A stretch of DNA of 8,271 nucleotides from Methylomarinum sp964474415 (lineage in GTDB: Bacteria > Pseudomonadota > Gammaproteobacteria > Methylococcales > Methylomonadaceae): NCBI GenBank assembly GCA_964474415.1, contig CAYYSO010000111.1:1-8271 (forward strand), given 5' to 3'. The translations under genes were made by a program, and so were the position numbers. Shown one piece after another: positions 1 to 5,256 of this stretch; the first letter of the stretch is position 1, and each line of letters starts with the position of its first letter. A model generated the notes under the pieces. It was not told the DNA's origin, did no database searches, and saw only the letters and a list, made by a program, of their open reading frames with translations.

Positions 1-74
1 AGACTAGTGGATAACAGGAGCAAAGCGACGGTACCGGCTAAAATCGATTTATTTGATTGGACTATTTTTTTCAT
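1..74 (-). CDS. 5' end of a gene for an exported protein (partial)
   Basis: An ATG at 74-72 opens a reading frame that runs off the left edge after 24 full codons. The visible peptide starts MKKIVQSNKSILAG and continues through a leucine-rich core (TVALLLLSTS). This is a typical Sec signal peptide: Lys-rich n-region at residues 2-9, then a hydrophobic h-region at about 11-22. An AGGAGA Shine-Dalgarno-like sequence lies upstream (TCTCCT at 87-92 on the plus strand), about 12 bases before the ATG, which is slightly long. No cleavage site or lipobox is visible before the edge, so whether the product is periplasmic, outer-membrane or a lipoprotein cannot be decided, and the function is unknown. 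The plus-strand frame over the same bases (open from the edge to a TAA at 100-102) looks like the complement of this gene. Confidence 0.6.
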   Translation of the reverse strand, partial: MKKIVQSNKSILAGTVALLLLSTS

Positions 75-117
75 TATTTTTCTCTGTCTCCTGCGAACAT
101 AAATTCAGATAAATGTC

Positions 118-123
118 ATTATA
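118..123 (-). promoter_or_regulatory. possible -10 element for the leftmost gene
   Basis: On the minus strand these six bases read TATAAT, a perfect sigma-70 -10 consensus, 44 bases upstream of the ATG at 74. The best -35-like match (TTGCCC) sits about 20 bases upstream of it, which is too far for a standard promoter. The call rests on the -10 alone. The rest of the gap between this gene and the next (75-307) is AT-rich and shows only a short palindrome, TTAATT-CT-AATTAA, at 197-210. Confidence 0.25.
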
Positions 124-307
124 AAACCAAAAATAATGGCTTTGGGCAACCTTTTAACTTAATTGATGACAGTCGCGTGATCGTCAATTGTTTGCCTTAA
201 TTCTAATTAACGTTCTATAACACCTAAAATAACAACTACATGCACTAGTTCGGCAATGCTTGCAACCTACATTTTTCTTGATTTAGGTCGCGTAATTGGC
301 AACCGTT

Positions 308-714
308 TTATAGCGAACAATGGGGAGTACTATACAAATCAGTTTCTGGAGGAGGAAAAAAATCAGTAAGATTAGAAAAGCATTCCTTTCCATAAACGGC
401 AGCATTGCCGATAGACAGTGCAGCAAGTTTAATTATAGAAAGGAATTCATAGCCATACTCAAAGACCTTTTCTCTAACTTCTTGTGATGGATAAAAATTT
501 TTAACTTCATTTGACAACAATTGGAAATTATCATTGTCGTTAACAAGTAATCCATAACCTCTTTCTAGTGTAAAATGTTCGTCCCCTCATACCCAGGTAA
601 AACTGTGAATTCGTCCTGCCATATTTCATAATCGCTTACAATTCCGGTTTCGAGTCTTTCACGTTCTCTCGTTATCAAACCATTCATACCTAAATTTAAT
701 TTACCTGTTTCCAT
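308..714 (-). pseudogene. unrecognised gene split by a one-base frameshift
   Basis: Two overlapping frames on the minus strand read as one gene. The first starts at ATG 714-712 (METGKLNLGM...), has 49 codons and stops at TAG 567-565. The second is open from about 586 to TAA at 310-308, with no good start of its own near the junction (first candidates are TTG codons near 520). Moving from the first to the second frame at the run of four G at 583-586 (minus strand) joins ...LPGYEG to DEHFTLERGYG... A fifth G would restore one gene of about 135 codons. The rebuilt protein is acidic in its first half, has a mildly hydrophobic stretch (SIIKLAALSIGNAAVYG) near residue 97, and ends in a proline-rich tail (FFPPPETD). 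There is no signal peptide and no domain I recognise. The cause may be a real mutation, a homopolymer sequencing error, or less likely programmed slippage. The bases around the shift do not form a standard -1 slippery heptamer. Confidence 0.55.
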
Positions 715-778
715 ATTATTGTCCAATATCCATAGTCACATTTCTTAGCCTAACGAGTTATTGTCTCGACCCAGTTAA

Positions 779-807
779 TTTATACGCTAGCAAAAGAAAG
801 CCATTAA
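779..807 (-). promoter_or_regulatory. candidate promoter for the frameshifted gene
   Basis: On the minus strand TTAATG (plus 802-807) and TATAAA (plus 779-784) are separated by 17 bases. The -10 is good; the -35 matches only about half of the consensus. The transcript would have a leader of roughly 60 bases before the ATG at 714. The ribosome site of that ATG is also weak. Confidence 0.25.
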
Positions 808-921
808 CCTTGTAATACTAAAAAACTAGATAACAGCTTTTATAACATGATATATGGGTATGATTAACATGCAAAACCATCCCTCTATAACATCTTCAAA
901 CCAGCAATCCGCTTACGTCTC

Positions 922-1019
922 TTTTCGAAAATACGTCAGGTTTGATTCAGCCTGAATTTATTGATTGCCACTTTGAGTCAATCAATATTCTTGAATTCAA
1001 GACCCTTCAATTTGTGAAG
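922..1019. repeat. cluster of five short dyad symmetries after lolD
   Basis: Five inverted repeats follow one another without overlap. They are TTTTCGAAAA at 922-931; ATTCAG-C-CTGAAT at 945-957; TATTGATTG (959-967) pairing with CAATCAATA (979-987); the perfect 14-base palindrome TCTTGAATTCAAGA at 989-1002; and CTTCA-ATTTG-TGAAG at 1005-1019. They begin 13 bases past the lolD stop codon on the lolD transcript. The stems are AT-rich and no U-tract follows any of them, so a standard intrinsic terminator is not supported. A diffuse 3' end, an RNA-stability region or protein-binding palindromes are possible. Confidence 0.4.
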
Positions 1020-1032
1020 AACCAGAAAAATA

Positions 1033-1719
1033 TTAATGCGCAGGAACAATTAATCCATCTTCCATATGTAATACATTATCCATATGCCCTGCCAGTTCAG
1101 AATCATGGGTAACAACAAGAAAACTGACCTGTAATTCCCGGTTTAATTCCAGCATTAACTGGTAAATCTGATGGGCGGTTTTACTGTCAAGATTACCGGT
1201 CGGTTCATCAGCCAGAACACATTTGGGTTTGTTAATCAATGCCCGGGCTACGGCAGCACGTTGTCTTTCTCCACCGGATAATTCACCGGGTTTATGGGCA
1301 ATTCTATGGCCCAATCCAACCCGTTTTAATAATTCTGTCGCTTGTTGTTGTGCCTGTTTTATAGGCTGTTTGCCAATCAATAGCGGCATGGCGACATTTT
1401 CCAGTATGGTAAATTCACCTAACAAATGGTGAAACTGGTAAATGAAACCCAGAGAGCGATTACGTAACTGACTCAAGCGTCCGGTACTGGCTTGATTCAG
1501 GTTTACTCCATCCAGAATAACTTCGCCAGTCGTTGGTTTTTCCAGTCCTCCCAGCAAGTGCAACAGTGTGCTTTTGCCGGAACCTGAGGCACCCATAATG
1601 GCAATACGCTCTCCAGCATTAATGGATAAATCAATACCCTGCAGAACTTTAACATTTAAATTGCCCTGGCTATATACTTTGGATAAGTGATTACATTGCA
1701 GAATAGTTGAATCACTCAT
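1033..1719 (-). CDS. lolD: LolD, ATPase of the lipoprotein-releasing ABC transporter
   Basis: A 228-residue ABC ATPase that powers extraction of outer-membrane lipoproteins from the inner membrane and their transfer to the periplasmic carrier LolA. It acts on the cytoplasmic face. All nucleotide-binding motifs are present: Walker A GASGSGKST at 43-51, Q-loop Gln at 95, signature LSGGERQR at 147-154, Walker B CVLADE ending in Glu172, D-loop NLD, and switch His at 205 (VVTHD). The sequence around the signature (ELSGGERQRAAVARAL) and the IYQFHHLL segment are typical of LolD. MacB-type ATPases are the nearest alternative, but the neighbouring permease settles it. The ATG overlaps the end of the permease gene by 8 bases (ATGAGTGA), a sign of translational coupling. 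It appears to be the last gene of fur-lolC/E-lolD. Confidence 0.96.
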   Translation of the reverse strand: MSDSTILQCNHLSKVYSQGNLNVKVLQGIDLSINAGERIAIMGASGSGKSTLLHLLGGLEKPTTGEVILDGVNLNQASTGRLSQLRNRSLGFIYQFHHLLGEFTILENVAMPLLIGKQPIKQAQQQATELLKRVGLGHRIAHKPGELSGGERQRAAVARALINKPKCVLADEPTGNLDSKTAHQIYQLMLELNRELQVSFLVVTHDSELAGHMDNVLHMEDGLIVPAH

Positions 1720-2959
1720 ATCTCAACACCTCTGCAGGATTAATACGGGAAGCTTGCCAGGCAGGATACAGTGTTGCCAATAAGGATAATATGAATGCCG
1801 TTGCTGCAATCAAATAAACATCATTCCATTCCAGTTTGGAGGGTACATCACTGATGTAATAGACATCGGCGGCCATAAATTGTACGCCAAAGAAGCTTTC
1901 AATAGCCGGAACAATGGTTTCGACATTCAGAGCCAACAACACACCACCAACTGTACCCAACAAGGTCCCGGTCACCCCGATCACTCCACCCAGAACAATA
2001 AAAATTCCCATAACAGATAAATTGGACAGTCCCTGAGTTTTTAAAATGGCAATATCGCCGCGTTTATCGGTGACCACCATCACCAGGGTTGAAACTATAT
2101 TAAAGGCAGCTACTGCAACAATCAGTAGCAGAATAATAAACATCACCCGTTTTTCTGTTTTAACTGCTTTAAAAAAATTATTATGTGCGCGGGTCCAATC
2201 ACTTACACGATAATTTCTAAATAATTCATTGGCTAAATCCCGACTGATTTGTGGGGCATTGAATAAATCGTCCAGTTTCAATCTTAACCCTGATACCGTA
2301 TCCCCCAGTCTGAATAATTTTGCTGCATCTTCAATATGGGTCAAAGCCATGTTACGGTCATATTCATACATGCCCACCTGAAAAACGCCAACGACAGTAA
2401 AACGCCTAAGCCGCGGTAAAATTCCGGCCGGTGTGGAGGTAATCTGAGGACTGATAACAGTGACCCGGTCACCTACCATGACGCCCAGATAGTTGGCCAG
2501 TTCTGCACCCAAAACAATACCAAACTTGCCGGCTTGCAGATCATTCAAAGAACCGATCTTCATTTTGTCAGCTGCTTCGGAAACCTGGGGTTCAAGTTTC
2601 GGCAGCACTCCGCGCAGCACCGTACCACTCACACGCCGATCGGCATTTATCATCACTTGTCCACGAACAAATGGCGCCTCTCCTATCACATGAGGGTGGC
2701 CCTTGATTTGTTGCGCCAAATGACGCCAGTCTTTCAGCTGTCCATTGCGCCCGGTAATCGTGGCATGGGAAGTCATTCCTAGAATACGATGTCGTAATTC
2801 ATCCTCAAAACCATTCATTACCGATAATACGGTAATTAACGCTGTGACTCCAAGCGCTATACCTAATACTGAAGTTAAGGTAATAAAGGAGATAAACCGG
2901 GTACGTCTTTTGGCACGCGTATAGCGTAATCCTATATAGAGGATCAGTGGTTTAAACAT
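1712..2959 (-). CDS. lolC: LolC/E-type permease of the lipoprotein-releasing system
   Basis: A 415-residue inner-membrane permease that works with LolD to release outer-membrane-bound lipoproteins to LolA. The layout is that of the LolC/LolE family. There is one membrane segment near residues 24-48, after the family N-terminus FIGLRYTRAKR-like (here YIGLRYTRAKR). A large periplasmic domain covers about 49-270, and three more membrane segments lie near 272-297, 316-343 and 381-400. The cytoplasmic loop DKRGDIAILKTQGLS (298-312) is the usual LolD-contacting region, and the C-terminus YPAWQASRINPAEVLRYE is highly typical. Only one permease gene is present between fur and lolD. Enterobacteria have two (lolC and lolE flanking lolD), so this may be a single-permease (LolF-like) system, or a second gene may lie elsewhere. 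The symbol lolC is therefore provisional. Its ATG follows the fur stop by three bases. Confidence 0.93.
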   Translation of the reverse strand: MFKPLILYIGLRYTRAKRRTRFISFITLTSVLGIALGVTALITVLSVMNGFEDELRHRILGMTSHATITGRNGQLKDWRHLAQQIKGHPHVIGEAPFVRGQVMINADRRVSGTVLRGVLPKLEPQVSEAADKMKIGSLNDLQAGKFGIVLGAELANYLGVMVGDRVTVISPQITSTPAGILPRLRRFTVVGVFQVGMYEYDRNMALTHIEDAAKLFRLGDTVSGLRLKLDDLFNAPQISRDLANELFRNYRVSDWTRAHNNFFKAVKTEKRVMFIILLLIVAVAAFNIVSTLVMVVTDKRGDIAILKTQGLSNLSVMGIFIVLGGVIGVTGTLLGTVGGVLLALNVETIVPAIESFFGVQFMAADVYYISDVPSKLEWNDVYLIAATAFILSLLATLYPAWQASRINPAEVLRYE

Positions 2960-2962
2960 GGG

Positions 2963-3382
2963 TCAGGATTGGCTACATTTGGCGCAAACACCATATAGAT
3001 ATAGACTATGGTCAGTTAAATCATAGCCCAGCTTTTTGGCAATAGCCCGCTGTCTTTGTTCAATCATCTCATCGGCAAACTCATCCACTCGACCACATTT
3101 AATACAAACGATATGATCATGATGAGATCCTTTATTCAGTTCAAAAACAGAGTTTCCGCCTTCAAAATGATGGCGTGTTACCAAACCAGCCGCTTCAAAC
3201 TGGGTTAAAACCCGATAAACTGTAGCCAGACCTATTTCTTCATCTTCACTTAATAAAATTTTGTAAACCTGCTCAGCCGTCAAATGACGATCATCATCTG
3301 ATAGCTTTTCCAGAATCTCCAGAATTTTAACTCTGGGTAAAGTAACTTTAAGTCCGGCATCTCTTAGATCCTGTGTTTCCAC
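2963..3382 (-). CDS. fur: Fur, ferric uptake regulator
   Basis: A 139-residue iron-responsive repressor that, with Fe2+, binds Fur boxes and shuts off iron-uptake genes. An N-terminal winged helix holds the recognition segment EEIGLATVYRVL (49-60), and a C-terminal dimerisation domain carries the metal sites. Counting from the GTG at 3382-3380, the ligands fall on the E. coli positions: His33, Glu81, His88 and His90 for one site, and His87, Asp89, Glu108 and His125 for the other. Cys93/Cys96 and Cys133/Cys136 form the CxxC pairs expected for structural zinc. That agreement is one reason to prefer GTG. The other is the GGAG at 3391-3394, 8 bases upstream. A TTG six codons further up would lie before this Shine-Dalgarno site and give the odd start MNGDSNV. 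An out-of-frame ATG overlaps the GTG (see findings). Likely first gene of an operon with the Lol genes. Confidence 0.95.
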   Translation of the reverse strand: METQDLRDAGLKVTLPRVKILEILEKLSDDDRHLTAEQVYKILLSEDEEIGLATVYRVLTQFEAAGLVTRHHFEGGNSVFELNKGSHHDHIVCIKCGRVDEFADEMIEQRQRAIAKKLGYDLTDHSLYLYGVCAKCSQS

Positions 3383-3390
3383 ATTACTAT

Positions 3391-3394
3391 CTCC
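3391..3394 (-). promoter_or_regulatory. Shine-Dalgarno site that sets the fur start
   Basis: GGAG on the minus strand lies 8 bases before the fur GTG (3382-3380) and 6 bases before an overlapping out-of-frame ATG (3384-3382). It rules against the upstream TTG at 3400 and leaves the ribosome a choice between a hexapeptide frame and fur. Confidence 0.55.
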
Positions 3395-3407
3395 ATTCAA
3401 TTACTGC

Positions 3408-3422
3408 ACGTTATAACAACGT
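3408..3422. promoter_or_regulatory. interrupted palindrome in the fur promoter region
   Basis: ACGTT-ATAAC-AACGT is a 15-base interrupted palindrome about 26 bases upstream of the fur GTG. Read on the minus strand it contains TATAAC, a plausible -10 element, so a protein bound here could control fur. It does not match the standard Fur box, and no convincing -35 sits at 16-18 bases. Its role is inferred from position and symmetry only. Confidence 0.25.
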
Positions 3423-3473
3423 TTTGTAAAATCAACTACAAAAGGGTTTTTTAGGAAAAAGGATGAAATAGCT

Positions 3474-3597
3474 TGCGCATTATGGCGCAGTTCGTTTTCA
3501 AGGTGCGGCACAACAGGTGCATAGTGAGCTATGTAACTGTTGTCGCAACGCATAAGACCATAAATGGTCTGTAGTAAAGCAACGCAGGAGCAGTTAC
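3474..3597. repeat. structured block of nested hairpins and short repeats
   Basis: Several symmetries are packed here. TGCGC (3474-3478) pairs with GCGCA (3485-3489). ACAACAG (3510-3516) pairs with CTGTTGT (3537-3543), enclosing CATAG (3520-3524) with CTATG (3529-3533) around a TGAG loop. AGACCAT-AA-ATGGTCT (3555-3570) is a tight palindrome flanked by direct copies of GCAACGC (3545-3551 and 3579-3585). GTAACTG (3533-3539) can pair instead with CAGTTAC (3591-3597), which would compete with the second hairpin. The block is less AT-rich than the flanks. It could be an interspersed palindromic repeat of the genome, a small non-coding RNA, or a regulatory leader. The sequence alone does not decide, and only one copy is visible in this window. 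Confidence 0.45.
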
Positions 3598-3672
3598 CGA
3601 GAAGACGGACAAAAAGACAAACCAGAATGCATAAAGTTATAAAATCCCCATTTCCTAGCATTGTAACTATTT

Positions 3673-3701
3673 TTGCCGCATCCCGCAGACTGTTTTATAG
3701 G
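3673..3701 (+). promoter_or_regulatory. candidate bamE promoter
   Basis: TTGCCG at 3673-3678 and TATAGG at 3696-3701 are spaced by 17 bases. An overlapping GATAAT at 3701-3706 is a further -10-like match. The transcript would carry a leader of about 105 bases to the ATG at 3815. Confidence 0.3.
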
Positions 3702-3814
3702 ATAATAGTTAAGGAGCAACCGTAAAATAACCTGGTCAACTGATGTGTTTAGGTAAAACATACGGTATGATTTTCCCTTTCTGCTTCATTTTCTATTTCA
3801 CAAAACCAATAAAC

Positions 3815-4342
3815 ATGAAAAGACCGTTTTTTTCGTTAGTCATTGCTTCGAGCTTAACCCTGGTCGGCTGTACTACCATAATGGAAAATCTACCTGGTGT
3901 TTACTCGCTGGACATTGAGCAAGGAAACATCATCAATCAGGAAATGATCGACCAGCTTAGACCTGATATGACTAAACGTCAGGTTTTATACATCATGGGG
4001 TCATCAATGCTGGTGGATGTGTTTCATCAACAACGCTGGGATTATTTGTATTCTGACCAACCAGGCGGTGAAGCCAGAGTACAAAAACGCCTGTCACTTT
4101 TTTTTAACGGCAATCGCCTGATTGGTATACAAGGTGATTTTCACCCCAGTTCGTTACCGGTCATTACCGAATCCAAAGAAACCACAATTGATGTACCAAA
4201 ACGTAATTTGGAAAAAACCTTATGGGAAAAAATAACCGCTTTATTTGCCGATGAACCTGATTTGCTACCCGTTCAAAATAAAATGCAAAAGAACAATGCC
4301 AATCAAGAAGGTGTTAATCAACAATCAAACGACTATTTATAG
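3815..4342 (+). CDS. bamE: BamE/OmlA, outer-membrane assembly lipoprotein
   Basis: A 175-residue lipoprotein of the BAM complex, which folds beta-barrel proteins into the outer membrane. The ATG at 3815 gives an ideal lipoprotein signal: MKRPFF, a hydrophobic core, and the lipobox LVGC with Cys19 as the lipidated residue. Thr at +2 predicts sorting to the outer membrane by the Lol system. Family hallmarks follow: VYSLDIEQGN (29-38), then LRPDMTKRQVLYIMGS (48-63) and RWDYLY (74-79) of the SmpA/OmlA fold. After about residue 112 comes a tail of roughly 60 residues ending in an Asn/Gln-rich stretch, longer than E. coli BamE but in the size range of Pseudomonas OmlA. An in-frame ATG at 3743 would add 24 residues before the signal and is less likely. 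No clear Shine-Dalgarno precedes 3815. It is divergent from fur, as in Pseudomonas. Confidence 0.93.
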   Translation: MKRPFFSLVIASSLTLVGCTTIMENLPGVYSLDIEQGNIINQEMIDQLRPDMTKRQVLYIMGSSMLVDVFHQQRWDYLYSDQPGGEARVQKRLSLFFNGNRLIGIQGDFHPSSLPVITESKETTIDVPKRNLEKTLWEKITALFADEPDLLPVQNKMQKNNANQEGVNQQSNDYL

Positions 4343-4547
4343 ACCTCTCTGTCGGATTTTGAATAGCAATAACTATAAATTTGTACCTATCCAAAACAGC
4401 GCTGCCATGAAGTCAAGCGGAGGACAATTCCTGTGTAGCATCGCATACCAAACCGACGCATAAAGTATGCAATACGGGTACTACCATTTATGTCGACAGC
4501 CTAACGTAATGGCTATACCTAAACAGAGAACATTTTGTGCACATCCC

Positions 4548-4823
4548 TTAGCGCCTGGAAGCCCTGTTTCGGCGTGCCTGCATCGGGCTCTGCAACAATG
4601 GCCGGTAAATTTCTACTCTGTCACCTGCTTTCAGTTTCTGCTCAAGCTTACTGACCTTACTAAATATCCCAACATCATTCACAGTCAAATCACAATCAGG
4701 AAAATTCTGTAAAATACCTGACATTTCAATAGCTTGTTTCAATGTGGAACCTTCTTCGACACTAAGAGGCATAACTACCTGCTCATCAGCTTTGGCATAA
4801 GCCACCTCCACCTCAATCAACAT
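4548..4823 (-). CDS. rnfH: RnfH family protein (UPF0125)
   Basis: A 91-residue small protein of the RnfH family, with a predicted ubiquitin-like beta-grasp fold. Its biochemical role is poorly established; despite the name it is usually encoded beside ratA rather than in rnf operons. Visible family features are the start MLIEVEVAYA, the segment VGIFSK (51-56), and the near-invariant GDRVEIYRPL (67-76), followed by a basic Arg-rich tail (QARRNRASRR). Length fits the family. The ATG at 4823-4821 overlaps the ratA stop by 7 bases (ATGTTGA), showing translational coupling; the reading frame extends further upstream, but that stretch lies inside ratA. It converges on bamE with a gap of about 205 bases in which no strong terminator is visible for either gene. 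Confidence 0.93.
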   Translation of the reverse strand: MLIEVEVAYAKADEQVVMPLSVEEGSTLKQAIEMSGILQNFPDCDLTVNDVGIFSKVSKLEQKLKAGDRVEIYRPLLQSPMQARRNRASRR

Positions 4824-5254
4824 TTTCCATAAACATCTTTGGCCCGTTGAGTAAATGAGCTTACCATAGTATTGCAAATTTGATTGAATACGGAACCGAA
4901 AGCCAAACTGGCCAGTGCGCCGGAGATTTCAAATTCAAGGTCAAGAGAAATTTTACTGGCATCTTCCCGTAGCGGCATAAAATCCCAGACACCTTCCAGC
5001 GATGAAAAAGGACCTTCCAGTAAACTCATATAAATCTTGCCTCCAGGGTCAATTCTATTCCGGGTAACGAATGTTTTATTGAATCCCGCCTTGGAAATTT
5101 GTATTTCCCCTTCAACAATATTACCTTCCTTACGAATAACGCGACTGCCGCTGCACCAGGGCAAAAACTTTGGATAAGACTCAATATCATTTACAAGATC
5201 AAACATTTGCTGTGCCGAAAACTTAACCAGCGCGCTTTTTTGCACGACAGTCAT
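4817..5254 (-). CDS. ratA: RatA/PasT, SRPBCC (COQ10-like) family protein
   Basis: A 145-residue START/SRPBCC-fold protein. In E. coli RatA was described as a toxin that blocks association of 50S and 30S subunits, while its relatives (COQ10) bind quinone-type lipids and aid respiration; which role applies here cannot be read from the sequence. Hallmarks are VNDIESYPKFLPWC (21-34), which is the family signature, then LEGPFSSLEGVWDFMPL (79-95) and a C-terminal amphipathic helix (FNQICNTMVSSFTQRAKDVYGK). The ATG at 5254-5252 lies two bases after the transporter stop codon. Longer in-frame starts would overlap the transporter and add residues foreign to the family. rnfH overlaps its end. RatA-RnfH was once proposed as a toxin-antitoxin pair in E. 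coli, but that reading is doubtful for the wider family. Confidence 0.92.
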   Translation of the reverse strand: MTVVQKSALVKFSAQQMFDLVNDIESYPKFLPWCSGSRVIRKEGNIVEGEIQISKAGFNKTFVTRNRIDPGGKIYMSLLEGPFSSLEGVWDFMPLREDASKISLDLEFEISGALASLAFGSVFNQICNTMVSSFTQRAKDVYGKC

Positions 5255-5256
5255 GT

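Larger units (their letters stand above)
715..1032. other. gene-free gap between lolD and the frameshifted gene
   Basis: About 318 bases without a supported gene. The left half is AT-rich and contains the candidate promoter described separately. The right half (922-1019) holds a row of short dyad symmetries next to the lolD stop. A 28-codon plus-strand frame at 869 has no ribosome site and no recognisable content, so it is not annotated. Confidence 0.6.
3383..3814. other. long divergent intergenic region between fur and bamE
   Basis: About 430 bases separate the divergent fur and bamE starts. From left to right it holds the fur ribosome site and palindrome, an A/T-rich stretch, a GC-richer block of hairpins and repeats (about 3474-3597), and a candidate bamE promoter near 3673-3701. 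An 86-codon minus-strand frame crosses the structured block, but it lacks protein-like features and I do not annotate it. Confidence 0.6.

Noticed and set aside
1..102. A plus-strand frame open from the left edge to TAA at 100-102
   Set aside because: It is the complement of a better-supported minus-strand start with a signal peptide and ribosome site.
735..775. Integron attC-like sequence (GCCTAAC ... CAGTTAA)
   Set aside because: No matching core site or imperfect stem of the required form, no integrase and no cassette structure nearby.
869..955. A 28-codon plus-strand frame in the gap left of lolD
   Set aside because: No ribosome site, no recognisable content, and it crosses two of the dyad symmetries.
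3383..3400. TTG start for fur at 3400
   Set aside because: It precedes the Shine-Dalgarno site, and numbering of metal ligands fits the GTG start.
3401..3661. An 86-codon minus-strand frame immediately upstream of fur
   Set aside because: It coincides with the hairpin and repeat block, starts with no ribosome site, has Cys-rich irregular composition, and would fill the fur promoter region. The repeats explain the sequence better than coding does.
3701..3712. Fur box near bamE (GATAAT followed by AGTTAA)
   Set aside because: Only one half resembles the Fur-box repeat; there is no inverted partner.
3743..3814. Upstream in-frame ATG for bamE
   Set aside because: It would put 24 residues, including an unrelated hydrophobic stretch, before a complete lipoprotein signal peptide.
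4343..4547. Bidirectional terminator between bamE and rnfH
   Set aside because: Only four- to six-pair stems with bulges are present and there is no T-run in either direction.
4817..5254. RatA-RnfH as an active toxin-antitoxin module
   Set aside because: Both genes are core, widely conserved and in a housekeeping neighbourhood; the sequence gives no evidence for toxin-antitoxin behaviour here.
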